From: an uncultured Rubripirellula sp.
GTDB lineage: Bacteria; Planctomycetota; Planctomycetia; Pirellulales; Pirellulaceae
Reading direction: 5' to 3'
NCBI GenBank assembly: GCA_938075415.1
Contig: CALJHC010000018.1
Span: 1 to 64,000 of the forward strand
DNA: 64,000 nucleotides
Shown in pieces: positions 19,317-29,297 of the stretch. Made by a program: the position numbers and the translations under genes. A model generated the notes under the pieces. The model saw only the letters and a program-made list of their open reading frames with translations, was not told the DNA's origin and searched no databases. Numbering within the stretch: position 1 is the stretch's first letter; every line of letters starts with the position of its first letter.

Positions 19317-20582
19317 ATGACAACAGAGAACAAACAGACCTCCGCGACATCTGAACCGACTCAGTCCGAAACTGCTCCATCCAATCCGCGTGATCTGGTG
19401 GATCTGCCGGAATCAGTTGGCTTTTCGACGCAAAGCGTGCACGCCGGGGAACGGTCGCAAAAGGCCGAGGGCGCGATCGCGACGCCAATCTACACCGCGT
19501 CCACCTTCACTTTTGAGTCGACCGCGTCCCTACTACGTTTCGTCAATGGCGAAGAAGAGCGGGAGGAGTACGGTCGATACGGCACGCCCAACGAACGCAG
19601 CGTCGAGGCGAAACTGGCGGCACTCGAGGGTGCCGAGGACTCGGTTGTCTACAGCTCGGGCATGGCAGCGATAGTGGGCGTTTTGATGAGCCGCCTGAAT
19701 CAGGGCGATGAGATTGTCTTTTTTGACCAATGCTATCATCGCAGCCGAGAGTTCTGCTCAAAGCATCTTTCAAGATTCGGAGTCGTGACAAGACAAGTTC
19801 CGACCGGTGATTTTGAAGCGATGCGAAAAGCGATCTCCCCAAAAACCAAGATGCTGGTCAGTGAGTCCCCAACCAACCCGCACCTCACCGCGGTGGATCT
19901 GGAAAAATTCGTCGAGCTCGGTAAATCTCATCAGGTAGAAACCCTAATTGATGCCACCCTCGCGACGCCCTACAACCTTCGCCCGATCGAATTCGGCGTC
20001 GACCTGATACTCCACTCCGCTACCAAGTACCTTGGCGGGCACAACGATCTATTGGCTGGCGTGATCTGTGGATCTAAACAGGCTCTGGATCCCATTCGCT
20101 CGCTTCGCGGGATTCTTGGCAGCGTCAACTCGGCTCACACCATGTACCTGCTAGAACGTGGATTGAAAACTTTTGAGCTCCGAATGCAGCGGCACAACGA
20201 AAATGGCCAACGCATCGCTGAGTTTCTCGAAGCTCACCCAAGAGTTGACCGCGTCTATTACCCGGGAATCGCGTCGCATCCGAGTCACAAGATCGCGGCT
20301 GCCCAAATGCGAGGTTATGGCGGCCTTATCACCTTCACCATCAAAGACGCAGACTGGCAAGAAACTTCTCGGATTGTGGACGCAGCCAAGATTCCCCGCA
20401 TTGCACCCAGCCTCGGCGGAGTAGAATCGCTGATTGAGCAACCATTGGTAATGAGTTACTACCACTGCACGCCTGAGGAGCGGGAGGCATTTGGTATCGA
20501 AGATAACATGATTCGAATGGCCTGCGGGATCGAGAACCCTGACGATCTTGTTGCTGATCTTGAGCAAGCCCTCAACGCATGA
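19317..20582 (+). CDS. metB: Cystathionine gamma-synthase-type PLP enzyme
   Basis: 421 residues, fold type I Cys/Met-metabolism PLP enzyme. Features are EYGRYGTPNE (phosphate-contacting Tyr-Arg), SSGMAAIV, the ESPTNPHL motif, and the PLP lysine K237 in HSATKYLGGHND. The wording of these motifs is closest to cystathionine gamma-synthases, including the plant type; these join an activated homoserine to cysteine. Methionine gamma-lyase or O-acetylhomoserine sulfhydrylase activity cannot be ruled out by reading. ATG 19317. A second enzyme of the same family follows after 81 bp, which suggests an operon for cysteine-homocysteine conversion. Confidence 0.88.
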   Translation: MTTENKQTSATSEPTQSETAPSNPRDLVDLPESVGFSTQSVHAGERSQKAEGAIATPIYTASTFTFESTASLLRFVNGEEEREEYGRYGTPNERSVEAKLAALEGAEDSVVYSSGMAAIVGVLMSRLNQGDEIVFFDQCYHRSREFCSKHLSRFGVVTRQVPTGDFEAMRKAISPKTKMLVSESPTNPHLTAVDLEKFVELGKSHQVETLIDATLATPYNLRPIEFGVDLILHSATKYLGGHNDLLAGVICGSKQALDPIRSLRGILGSVNSAHTMYLLERGLKTFELRMQRHNENGQRIAEFLEAHPRVDRVYYPGIASHPSHKIAAAQMRGYGGLITFTIKDADWQETSRIVDAAKIPRIAPSLGGVESLIEQPLVMSYYHCTPEEREAFGIEDNMIRMACGIENPDDLVADLEQALNA

Positions 20583-20663
20583 TCCAATCATTCTGACTTG
20601 GCGGAACCTACCCGTTGTGTTTCGTTCTTATCAAAACCAGTTTCTCTATCGAAACAGCAAGCC

Positions 20664-21833
20664 ATGACAGACAACCGAAAAGGATCCTTTCGGACCCGCG
20701 CGATTCACGCGGGAAGTGAAATCGACCCACAGACCGGCGCTGTCGTACCACCAATTCACTTTGCGAGCACATTCAGGCAACCCGGTGCCGGCCAATGGGG
20801 CGACTTTGATTATTCGCGCAGCGGAAATCCAACGCGTTCTCAACTCGAATCAGCAATCACCTCACTCGAAGGCGGCTGCAATGCTCTGGCCTTTTCTTCA
20901 GGGATGGCGGCGATTCATTGTGTATCCATGCTCTTATCTTCCGGTGATCATGTCATTGCGGGCTGTGATTTATACGGTGGTGCCCATCGTTTATTCCACC
21001 AAATTTGCAATCGGTCCGGGGTCAGCGTCACTTTGGTGGATCTGACTGACCCAAAGTCAGTTCGTGAGGCATTAACGGACCACACAAAACTAATCTGGGC
21101 CGAATCAATCGGTAATCCGAGGCTAAGCATTCCCGATTTATCCGAACTTGCCACGATTGCTAACGAAGTCGATGCGCGGCTTGGAATTGACAACACCTTT
21201 GCAACGCCAGCCTTGCTGCGGCCGCTGGAGCTAGGTGCTGATATCGTGATGCATTCCGCGACAAAATATCTCGGCGGCCATAGCGATTGCCTCGGCGGTA
21301 CTTTGGCGGTTTCGGATCCCGAATTATATGAGCAACTTTACTTCATCCAGAACGCCACCGGCGCGGTGCTCGACCCCATGAGCAGTTTTCTGGTGAGTCG
21401 CGGGCTAAAAACACTTGATCTGAGGATTCGAGCCCAATCTGAAACGGCCTTGAAATTAGCACTTTGGCTTCAATCACATCCCAGCATTAAGAATGTCATC
21501 TATCCGGGTTTAGCCAGCCATCCACAACATCAGCGTGCCTGCGATACATTTGATGCCGGCTTTGGGGCAATGGTAACGTTTGAGCTGAAGGGATCGATCG
21601 AGCAAACTGCGATGACTTGCGAGGCCACGAAGCTGTTTCATTTGGCGGTGAGCTTGGGGGCGGTAGAATCGCTCATCGAACAGCCCGCCACCATGTCGCA
21701 TGCAAGCTATGCCGAAGCGGACCGACAGAGATTCGGAATCACCGATGGCCTGATTCGCTTATCGGTTGGACTCGAATCATTCGAAGATCTGAAGGCGGAT
21801 TTAACTCAGGCTATCTCAAAAGCGATGACCTAA
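20664..21833 (+). CDS. Cystathionine lyase-type PLP enzyme (gamma- or beta-lyase)
   Basis: 389 residues from ATG 20664; the frame runs up to TTG 20598 but that extension is not family-like. Contains YSRSGNPTR, SSGMAAIH, AESIGNPRL, and PLP lysine K201 in HSATKYLGGHSD. Family reading favours cystathionine gamma-lyase or beta-lyase, which would complement the synthase-like gene before it: one makes cystathionine, the other cleaves it. The two proteins are clearly diverged from one another (insert and loop differences near EYGRYGTPN versus YSRSGNPT), so this is not a recent duplication. beta versus gamma specificity is not decided. Confidence 0.87.
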   Translation: MTDNRKGSFRTRAIHAGSEIDPQTGAVVPPIHFASTFRQPGAGQWGDFDYSRSGNPTRSQLESAITSLEGGCNALAFSSGMAAIHCVSMLLSSGDHVIAGCDLYGGAHRLFHQICNRSGVSVTLVDLTDPKSVREALTDHTKLIWAESIGNPRLSIPDLSELATIANEVDARLGIDNTFATPALLRPLELGADIVMHSATKYLGGHSDCLGGTLAVSDPELYEQLYFIQNATGAVLDPMSSFLVSRGLKTLDLRIRAQSETALKLALWLQSHPSIKNVIYPGLASHPQHQRACDTFDAGFGAMVTFELKGSIEQTAMTCEATKLFHLAVSLGAVESLIEQPATMSHASYAEADRQRFGITDGLIRLSVGLESFEDLKADLTQAISKAMT

Positions 21834-22175
21834 GTGAAAACCGACCGACTTGCCCGCCTGCCCATTGCAGGACGTTGCTTGCAACATCCCAAGCAAATGA
21901 ATCACTGGCAATGCTCGAACGAAAGAGATAGGTGACCAAAGGTTCCATCGACTGCACTATCACCGAGACAGATTTTGTTGGCGGAAAACCAACGAATCGC
22001 AAGTTACGTAGCCGACCCTCTCGCAGATCAACCCCTTGCATCGGGGCACTGCAAGGGACGACTGCCACTGCCTTTGATTTCTAATAGCCGGCACGAAGAA
22101 CCAACTCCAGTCGAACGCGCAGCGAGAGCAAAGACCTAATACCTGCTGGCAACCATCCAACCACTTGGCAAGCTG
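21834..22175. other. Spacer before yidD
   Basis: 342 bp with no recognised gene or structure. Confidence 0.45.
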
Positions 22176-22403
22176 ATGTCACTGTTTCGCCGACTAGCCG
22201 AATTGATCCTCGTAGGACTGATCCGTTTTTATCAAATCGGTATCAGCCCACTGACACTCTCTTCTTGTCGATTCACTCCGACCTGCAGCCAATACGCGCT
22301 GGAAGCGATTCGGAAACATGGTCCACTTATCGGTACCTTCAAAACCATTCGTAGGATCTTAAAGTGCAATCCCTGTCACCCAGGGGGATACGATCCTCCG
22401 TAA
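22176..22403 (+). CDS. yidD: Membrane protein insertion efficiency factor YidD
   Basis: 75 residues, the typical size. The N-terminal amphipathic stretch [12 protein letters not shown] precedes the diagnostic [15 protein letters not shown] and ends with [11 protein letters not shown]. The protein assists YidC in inserting membrane proteins. It usually sits in the rnpA-yidC cluster; here it is away from it, no rpmH, rnpA or yidC is in the window. ATG 22176. Confidence 0.96.
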   Translation: MSLFRRLAELILVGLIRFYQIGISPLTLSSCRFTPTCSQYALEAIRKHGPLIGTFKTIRRILKCNPCHPGGYDPP

Positions 22404-22499
22404 GTTCAAACGTCAACTTACTCCAAATTCACAGAAGCGATTGCTGGCAATGATCTGCCGACCTTGCGTGAGTTGCCAACCCGTGATCAGGAACATTTG

Positions 22500-22727
22500 A
22501 TGATCACCACCTGCCAATCCACCAAGGACGACACCATAAGGAACGATCATTACAGTTCAATACGCCATGGAAACGACGCCCTTCCGATCGAATTCGACGC
22601 CTTGATTGGTGATCCCTCGCAGGTTTACAACCTATCAACATCCTCTGGCGTTGAACAAACTGAATCGGATTCAATCGCCGAACTCAAGTCCGCATTGGCA
22701 CAGTGGAAACCTACTCCGAGCGAGTGA
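22500..22727 (+). CDS. Small acidic hypothetical protein
   Basis: 75 codons from ATG 22500 (TTG 22464 is also in frame), 96 bp after yidD on the same strand. The product is hydrophilic and acidic at its C-terminal half, without membrane helix or cysteine motif. No family is recognised. It is listed because it follows yidD and ends cleanly before the repeat, but it may be a chance frame. Confidence 0.3.
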   Translation: MITTCQSTKDDTIRNDHYSSIRHGNDALPIEFDALIGDPSQVYNLSTSSGVEQTESDSIAELKSALAQWKPTPSE

Positions 22728-22809
22728 AACTCGCTGATTCATTCGCCCGCAGTGTGGACCGAACAAAGGCTATCGGTCTTCGGTCGTGTTTACCGATCTT
22801 TTAATTTGA

Positions 22810-22866
22810 ACTCGCTGACAAGTCCCTAAATTCGCTGGCAAGTCCCTAAATTCGCTGACAAGTCCT
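22810..22866. repeat. 20-bp tandem repeat, 2.8 copies
   Basis: Unit ATTCGCTGGCAAGTCCCTAA; copies at 22810-22829, 22830-22849 and a partial 22850-22866, each with one or two changes. It lies in the 320-bp convergent spacer 22728-23047, which otherwise holds only the terminator. Confidence 0.92.
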
Positions 22867-22901
22867 TCACGACAACCAATTGCTTGCCGCTTCGAGCAAC
22901 G

Positions 22902-22938
22902 AAAAAACCCGTTTGCCGAACCGGCGGGCAAACGAGTT
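22902..22938 (-). terminator. Rho-independent terminator of the M16 peptidase gene
   Basis: On the minus strand a 12-bp stem (AACTCGTTTGCC pairing with GGCAAACGGGTT, one G:U) closes a nine-base loop and runs into TTTTTT. It lies about 110 bp downstream of the M16 stop codon. Confidence 0.9.
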
Positions 22939-23047
22939 GCTTATTCATTCAGGTAGTCAGACGCAATTCAACTCGGCATCGATGGCAAAACAGACCAATC
23001 CATCAGCTCTCGTTAACCAAACCGAACGGGGACTTGAAAGGACGGGT

Positions 23048-25876
23048 CTACTGCTCTGAGGCCTTTGCTTTCGCAAAATCACCTGCAACTGCGATCACTA
23101 GTTTATCCGGATCGATAAACTTCTTGATCGCCGCATTCACACTCTCCACAGAAGCCTCTGAAATGTTCTTCTCGTGGTCAGCTACATGCTGCAGTGTCCG
23201 CTCATTAAACAACGAACCAAGCAACTCTTGATTCAGAGCAGAATCATCGGAGCGTCGAACACGAGCCGCTTGGAGGTAAGCTGCCTTCGCTTCCTCGAGT
23301 TCCTGCTGGGTAATTCCTTCGTTGCGGATCCTTACCAATTCTTCGTTGATGACTTCGACCAGCCGATCTTTTTTGCCCGGATTGGTAATTGCAGCCACGA
23401 TGAAATCAACACGATTATCCTTGGCTCTGGGCAAGGTGTAACTTGCGATACCATATGACAAGCCTTCCTGCTGTCGCACACGGTTTCCTAAACGACTACT
23501 TAACGAACCGCCACCGAGGATAAAGTTCCCAAGTTCCAATGAAGCGAATTGCGGATCGGAATCACGCAATTCGACCTGCTGGCTGGCTCGATAGACAGCA
23601 TTCTCTTTGTCCGGCGTTTCGATCGCATCGATGGAGCCAGGGACATCAGGTTGTGCCGGCCGTCCGACTCGTGTGTAGGATTGTTCCGCAACCGTATCAC
23701 CAATTGCATCGGCGAGTAATCCCTTCAGTTCTTCGGCGTCAAATTCGCCCACCGCAGTGACCTCGCCAGCTTGGCTTCCGATAAATTCGCGGTGCAGTTC
23801 AGCAATCTGCTCAATGGTCACATCCCGATACATCTGAATTTCCTGTTCAATGGACATGACGTGTAAAACGTGTCCTTCAGGATACGGCGAGAGCCTGCGT
23901 TCAACGCTGCGACGTCCCAACGCAGATGGATCACTTAGCGACTGCTCCAAACTGGTAATAATTTGTCGACGGATCACATCAAGCTCCCGACCATCAAATC
24001 GGGGATGGTGAATCAGATCCCCAAGAAGCGATACCACTTCGGGAAGGAATTCTTTCTTCGTTTTGGCTGAAATCTGCAGCAATCCAATGGTGGAGCTCAT
24101 CGACATTTGAAGTCTCAGACGCACCTTCTCGTCTTCGATGGCTGAGTAATCAAGCTTTTCCGTTCCTCTGGCCATCATAATGCCCAACAGCTCAACGGCG
24201 CCGACCTTGCCCCGTAGTGATTCCTCTGAACCAAAACGCAAAGCGACCGAAACAGTCGCCGTTTCACCACGGGTCTTCTTGGGAAGCATTGCGTAACGGA
24301 TACCACCGGTTAACTCTCCACGAATCGTGCGTTCCTCGATCTTCAAAGGATCGGGATCAATCTGCTCACCCGCGGTGACCGCTTCGCGGCCTTTGTAGCC
24401 ATCGAGCATCTGCGCGAGATCTGGTGCTTCGGGGATCTGTATGCGTTCAGATTTCTCGCTGGGGATGAATAAACCGACCGTGCGATTGTTTCGGACAAAG
24501 TATTTCTCAGCGACTTGCTGCACCTGCTCCGTTGTGAGCTTTTCGACGTAATCGCGAAACAGGAAGTAAAGCCGCCAATCACCTTGCGCAGCCCAATCGC
24601 TGAGCGACACAGCGATGCGATCGCTGTTGCTGGCCTGCAGTTCACGCTGTTTGAGAATCTGCTGGGTTGCTCGAGCGACTTCTTTATCAGTCACCGGTTT
24701 GTCGACGAATGATCTCTCCATCACCTCAATCAATCCCGACCGAGCTGACTCAAGCGACCCATCACCGGGCACCTCAGCCAACGAAAACAACAGTCCGGGC
24801 TCGGTAAATGCATACGAATTAGCATAGACACTCGACGCTACGCCGGGCTCGACCAGATCACCATACAGTCGTCCGTTGGGCTCATCCCCCAAGATGTAAA
24901 CCAGTGCCTTTGCGGCGGCATAGTCGGGATGACTGCCGGCGGGAATATGATAGGCGGCCCCAACCAGTTGCACTTCACCAACGCGTCGTACCACTACGGT
25001 TCGTTCACCATCCTGTGCGGGTTCAGTTGTGTAGGTTGGATCAATGGGCGTCTCCGGAATGGCTAACGTTCCGAAATAGTTCTGCAGGTGGTCGAGTGCT
25101 TCGTCTGTTTCAAATTTGCCAGCAACAATCACCATCACATTATCGGGCCGATAATACTTACGATAAAACTCCCTGAGTTTGACCACCGGAACTCGCTCAA
25201 TGTCACTTCGGTTCCCGATTGTCGGCTTGCCGTAGTTGTGCCATTCGTAAGACGCAGCCTGCATTCTCTGAAGCATTACCTGAAAAGGAGAATTTTCGGA
25301 TCGTTCGAATTCATTTCGCACAACCGTCATCTCTGACTCAAGATCTTCGCCAAGAATCTTGCTGTTCAGAAGGCGATCGGCCTCAAGCCGAATCGCAAAT
25401 TCAAGATTGTCTCCGGTGGCTGGCAACGTTTCATAATAATTGGTTCGATCCATCCAGGTGGTCCCGTTCATCGAGCGACCGGCGCCGCGGTCCTTCAGGG
25501 CCTTAGGAATATCAGGATGCGTTGGTGTCCCTTTGAACAACATGTGCTCTAGGAGGTGTGCCATCCCTGCCTCACCGTATCCTTCATGACGCGAACCGAC
25601 AAAAACCGTCATATTCACCGTCACAACCTCTTTACTCGCATCAGGGAATAATAAAACCCTGACTCCATTTTCGAGCCGGTATTCAGAGATCCCTTCCACT
25701 TCCGTAACCTTGGTCACCATCGATTCCTTGCTTTGAGTGCTATTCGATGCATCTTGAGCGTGCGATTCGCTCGAGAGAAAGACAGATACCGCTAACAATA
25801 CCAATTGGACTGCTCGCGATGTGATTTGTGTCACCAATCTGAAAAGAGTGTTTCGCGTATTCATCATCATCCTCAT
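23048..25876 (-). CDS. Secreted M16 family zinc metallopeptidase (two-domain)
   Basis: 942 residues from ATG 25876; ATG codons at 25870, 25867 and 25864 are equally placed behind AGG-rich bases, while the longest frame opens at GTG 25978. A signal peptide (VQLVLLAVSVFLSSESHAQ) directs export. The first M16 domain carries the inverted zinc motif HLLEH (H107, E110, H111) with the distal Glu expected about 75 residues later. Two further tandem M16-fold regions follow, the last being the inactive C-terminal half that clamps substrate. The domain order is that of PqqL-like or insulinase-like proteases of about 930 residues. Divergent from the Rieske gene. Confidence 0.92.
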   Translation of the reverse strand: MRMMMNTRNTLFRLVTQITSRAVQLVLLAVSVFLSSESHAQDASNSTQSKESMVTKVTEVEGISEYRLENGVRVLLFPDASKEVVTVNMTVFVGSRHEGYGEAGMAHLLEHMLFKGTPTHPDIPKALKDRGAGRSMNGTTWMDRTNYYETLPATGDNLEFAIRLEADRLLNSKILGEDLESEMTVVRNEFERSENSPFQVMLQRMQAASYEWHNYGKPTIGNRSDIERVPVVKLREFYRKYYRPDNVMVIVAGKFETDEALDHLQNYFGTLAIPETPIDPTYTTEPAQDGERTVVVRRVGEVQLVGAAYHIPAGSHPDYAAAKALVYILGDEPNGRLYGDLVEPGVASSVYANSYAFTEPGLLFSLAEVPGDGSLESARSGLIEVMERSFVDKPVTDKEVARATQQILKQRELQASNSDRIAVSLSDWAAQGDWRLYFLFRDYVEKLTTEQVQQVAEKYFVRNNRTVGLFIPSEKSERIQIPEAPDLAQMLDGYKGREAVTAGEQIDPDPLKIEERTIRGELTGGIRYAMLPKKTRGETATVSVALRFGSEESLRGKVGAVELLGIMMARGTEKLDYSAIEDEKVRLRLQMSMSSTIGLLQISAKTKKEFLPEVVSLLGDLIHHPRFDGRELDVIRRQIITSLEQSLSDPSALGRRSVERRLSPYPEGHVLHVMSIEQEIQMYRDVTIEQIAELHREFIGSQAGEVTAVGEFDAEELKGLLADAIGDTVAEQSYTRVGRPAQPDVPGSIDAIETPDKENAVYRASQQVELRDSDPQFASLELGNFILGGGSLSSRLGNRVRQQEGLSYGIASYTLPRAKDNRVDFIVAAITNPGKKDRLVEVINEELVRIRNEGITQQELEEAKAAYLQAARVRRSDDSALNQELLGSLFNERTLQHVADHEKNISEASVESVNAAIKKFIDPDKLVIAVAGDFAKAKASEQ

Positions 25877-26323
25877 ACCTTTCGATTTCCGCCTTGGTCC
25901 ACCAAAGTTGATTGGGAGCGATGAATGCAGCATCGCAACGTCAAAGGGCGTTAGCTGAACGTTGCGTTCCTCTACCACCCGCCTGATCGCAAAGTCATCC
26001 GTCGACGACTTGCATGATCCGATCCTCCACAGTCCTCAAACACTATCTTTATCGGGCCAACCTACGCATTAACTACTAATCGGAACATTCTGACAACCCG
26101 CTAGCGATGCAACCCTCGTCTTCCAAATTCGACAATTAACCAAACCAACTCCGGCCGATTGCGTCGGTATCGAACCCGGATGCGATCTCGATAAAGCCGT
26201 TAATTCATAGAAGCCAGCCATCGCCTGAACACCCCAACCCTGAATCTCACTGGGGTCTACAGAAGTTCGATTTATTGTATAACCACTAGTCAACCTATAA
26301 AACCGGCCAAGTAACGATCTACC
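25877..26323. other. Divergent spacer M16 / Rieske
   Basis: 447 bp expected to hold two promoters. No convincing -35/-10 pair, RNA structure or gene was recognised. Confidence 0.45.
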
Positions 26324-26671
26324 ATGCACCATCCACCGTCGGCCGATCGAAGTCAGCGCCCCGAAGAGGGGAGTTGGACATCGGTCGCAACCTATGATCA
26401 GTTGCTGAAGACATCTGCCCTTGAAGTCATTGTCGGCGATCTTGTTCTTGCAATCTTCCGGCATCAAGGCAAGCTGTATGCGGTCGATGGCATGTGCTCA
26501 CACCAAGGTGGACCTCTCGCCGAGGGAATCGTCGAACATGGATGCGTCACCTGCCCTTGGCATGGCTGGCAATACGAGCTGGAAACCGGAATCCAAACGA
26601 TCAACCGCCAGCCATTGCAGCAATGCTACTCGATCCGCGAACTCAATGGATCGATCGAAGTGCTGCTCTAG
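26324..26671 (+). CDS. Rieske [2Fe-2S] ferredoxin
   Basis: 115 residues, a stand-alone soluble Rieske domain. The cluster ligands are C58-S-H60 (CSHQGGPLAEG) and C77-P-W-H80 (CPWHGWQYE), spaced as in NirD and dioxygenase ferredoxins. It would carry electrons to an oxygenase or reductase, none of which lies beside it. ATG 26324. The stop TAG falls at the edge of a 15-bp tandem repeat. Confidence 0.95.
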   Translation: MHHPPSADRSQRPEEGSWTSVATYDQLLKTSALEVIVGDLVLAIFRHQGKLYAVDGMCSHQGGPLAEGIVEHGCVTCPWHGWQYELETGIQTINRQPLQQCYSIRELNGSIEVLL

Positions 26672-26715
26672 ACTCGGCTGCTCGAGACTCCACTTTTCTA
26701 GACTCCACTTTTCTA
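26671..26715. repeat. 15-bp tandem repeat abutting the Rieske stop codon
   Basis: Unit GACTCCACTTTTCTA, identical at 26686-26700 and 26701-26715, with a diverged copy at 26671-26685 that starts on the last base of the stop codon. Confidence 0.88.
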
Positions 26716-27122
26716 CCAAGTAACCGGGCGAAATTTCGAAAGCGATTCGCATTCAACACGGCGTTGCAAACTCCAACACGACCTGCATTTGTGAGTCCAC
26801 GAAAATGGAATCGCTAGAAACAGCCTGCTGCTAGTCGGCTTGCTCACCCAATCTTGTTGTTCAGTTTCTAACCACCGACTGAAAGTTAGCGACGCAGAGC
26901 CTGCTGATCGGTTGGATCGGACCAACGAAAACAGGAAGCCCGCACGCATTGGCAATGTAATTCGCTACGGTTTGGAAGCCCGAGATGCACTGCCCGCCCG
27001 CGCAGGCCGCGACTTGTCAGATCGCTGCCTTCGTTTGTCAATCGAAAGGTTTGGTCGTCGAACCCTGTGACAACACTACACCTAACGATCGTGCGTCACT
27101 TGAACGCGAATGAAACAACGCG
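26716..27122. other. Convergent spacer Rieske / M3 peptidase
   Basis: About 400 bp with only short frames and no recognised terminator. Confidence 0.45.
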
Positions 27123-29297
27123 TCAATCAATGGGGAAGCCACGCTTTCGTAGTAGAGCTGTCGTATCCACATCTCGACCCCGAAACCGACGAAAACCCTC
27201 GGCCGGATCGATCGTGTCCCCGATGCTCATGACATTGTCATGCAGGCTCTTTGCCACTTCTTCATCGTAAAAACTACCCGCCTCGCTAAATCGTTCGGCC
27301 GCATCCGCAGTCAGTGCGTCAGACCAGAGGTAACTGTAATACCCAGCCGAATAGCTGTCACTGCTGAAAATGTGCATGAATTGCGGAGTCCGATGCCGCA
27401 TCGGTAATTCGGTGGGCATTCCCATTTCAGCGAGCGTCTCTCGTTCAAATTGGTCCGGATCAATTTCAACGTCGCCGGCAAGATGCAATTTCATATCGAT
27501 CAAAGCACTCGCGAGGTACTCGACAGTTCCAAACCCTTGGTTGAAGGTCGAAGCCTTCTTGATCTTATCCAGCAATGCTTGCGGGATAGGTTCTCCCGTT
27601 TTGTAATGCACAGCAAACCGGTTCAACACCTCAGGTGTGTCGAGCCAATGTTCATTCAGTTGTGACGGAAACTCAACATAATCCCTGGCGACATTAGTAC
27701 CGGACTGGGATGGGTACCTCACTTTTGAAACCAAACCGTGCAAAGCATGCCCGAACTCATGGAATAGCGTCACCGCATCATCCCAGGAAATGAGTACCGG
27801 CTCGCCTTCTTCACCACCAATAAAATTGGAGTTGTTCGAGACAATCGGTTTGATATCGCCCCGATAATTTTCTTGCGCCCGATAATCTGTCATCCAAGCA
27901 CCACTGCGTTTCCCTCCCCTCGCGTAGGGATCGAGGTACCATAAGCCGACATGATGACCATTCTGATCCTTCACCTCCCATACCGTTACATCGGGATGAA
28001 AAACGGGCACCCCGCTAATTTTCGAATATTGCAATCCATATAATTGGGTAGAAGCCCACATCATCCCCTCCCGCAGCTTATCGAGTTGCAGGTAAGGCTT
28101 CACCTCATTGAAATCGAGGTCATATTTTTCCTTACGCACCTTCTCTGCGTAATAACGGTAATCCCATGGTTCAATCTTGATGTTACTCTTTTCGGCATCG
28201 GCAATGGCCTGCATATCCGCAACTTCTTCACCAACGCGAGCGACCGCCTTGGGCCAAACTTTTAACATTAGATCCATCGCCGCTTGAGGATCCTTGGCCA
28301 TCGTCGGCTCCATTCTCCAATGAGCATGGGTTTGATAGCCCAACAGTTTTGCACGTACCGCTCGGAGACGCAGGATTTCAGTGATGATTTTGTTGTTATC
28401 AAACTCATCCCCGTTATCACCACGGTTGTAATAATTCCGCCAAACAGTTTCACGCAGCGAACGGCTATCCGCATAAGTCAAAAATGGATCCATTGACGAG
28501 CGAGTGTTAGTCACGGCCCAACCACCACCCTTCTGATCGCGTTCTTTTGCAGCGTTCGCCATTGCCTTCACGACGCTTTCAGGCAATCCCTTCAGATCTG
28601 ACTCATCGCTCACCCAAGTGACGTAACCATTCTCATCTTCCAAGACGTTCTGGCTAAAGTCCGTGAACAATCTGGCGAGTCGAGTGTTAATCTGTGAAAG
28701 CTGTGCTTTTTCCTGCGAATTTAGTTTTGCTCCCTTGCGGAGAAACGTTTTGTACCGGTCCTCCACAAGTCGACGCTCCGCCACGTCCAACTCGCCATTG
28801 GTCATTGCATCACTCTCATAAACGCTAGTAATGCGCTGAAAGAGTTTTGCATTCTGATAGATACGATCCTCGTGTTCAGTAAGTTTCGGTACAACCACCT
28901 TCTCGATATCGCCGATAGGTCCAAGATTGAGATTCGAGGCATAGACAAAAAACATTGCCGAAAGCCGATTCAACCCCTTCCCAGCACCCTCCATCGCCAG
29001 CAAGGTGTTTTCAAATGTGGCCTCCTCTTGCGCGTTGGCAATCAGATCAATTTCCGCATCGGCTTCCTGGATTGCCGTAGTGAAAGCTGAAAGAAATTCA
29101 TCCTCCCTAACCAGATTCCAAGGCGGCACTCCACCGTAGGGACCACTCCATTCATTCAAAAGTACCGAACGCTCCATCTTCTCTCCATCTTTCTTGTTGA
29201 CCTGTGGAACCTGCCCAAAAGCGGGTGCAAACAAAGCAATCGAATACCAGTAAATAAAAGCGGCAGCAAAACGATGACGAAACATGAAAACCATCAT
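27123..29297 (-). CDS. Secreted M3 family metallopeptidase (peptidyl-dipeptidase Dcp/oligopeptidase type)
   Basis: 724 residues from ATG 29297 (ATG 29294 and 29285 also possible; GTG 29327 is the longest frame). The N-terminus AAAFIYWYSIALFAPAFGQ looks like a signal peptide, so unlike E. coli Dcp and PrlC it is probably exported. The long helical N-terminal half is followed by the catalytic TLFHEFGHALH, with HEFGH at about 513-517, and the downstream Glu region. The C-terminus (YSYLWSDALTADAAERF) is the usual M3 end, where the substrate-binding tyrosines lie. M3 enzymes trim short peptides. Together with the M16 enzyme 1 kb away it may serve periplasmic peptide turnover; this is inference from position. 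Confidence 0.93.
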   Translation of the reverse strand: MMVFMFRHRFAAAFIYWYSIALFAPAFGQVPQVNKKDGEKMERSVLLNEWSGPYGGVPPWNLVREDEFLSAFTTAIQEADAEIDLIANAQEEATFENTLLAMEGAGKGLNRLSAMFFVYASNLNLGPIGDIEKVVVPKLTEHEDRIYQNAKLFQRITSVYESDAMTNGELDVAERRLVEDRYKTFLRKGAKLNSQEKAQLSQINTRLARLFTDFSQNVLEDENGYVTWVSDESDLKGLPESVVKAMANAAKERDQKGGGWAVTNTRSSMDPFLTYADSRSLRETVWRNYYNRGDNGDEFDNNKIITEILRLRAVRAKLLGYQTHAHWRMEPTMAKDPQAAMDLMLKVWPKAVARVGEEVADMQAIADAEKSNIKIEPWDYRYYAEKVRKEKYDLDFNEVKPYLQLDKLREGMMWASTQLYGLQYSKISGVPVFHPDVTVWEVKDQNGHHVGLWYLDPYARGGKRSGAWMTDYRAQENYRGDIKPIVSNNSNFIGGEEGEPVLISWDDAVTLFHEFGHALHGLVSKVRYPSQSGTNVARDYVEFPSQLNEHWLDTPEVLNRFAVHYKTGEPIPQALLDKIKKASTFNQGFGTVEYLASALIDMKLHLAGDVEIDPDQFERETLAEMGMPTELPMRHRTPQFMHIFSSDSYSAGYYSYLWSDALTADAAERFSEAGSFYDEEVAKSLHDNVMSIGDTIDPAEGFRRFRGRDVDTTALLRKRGFPID

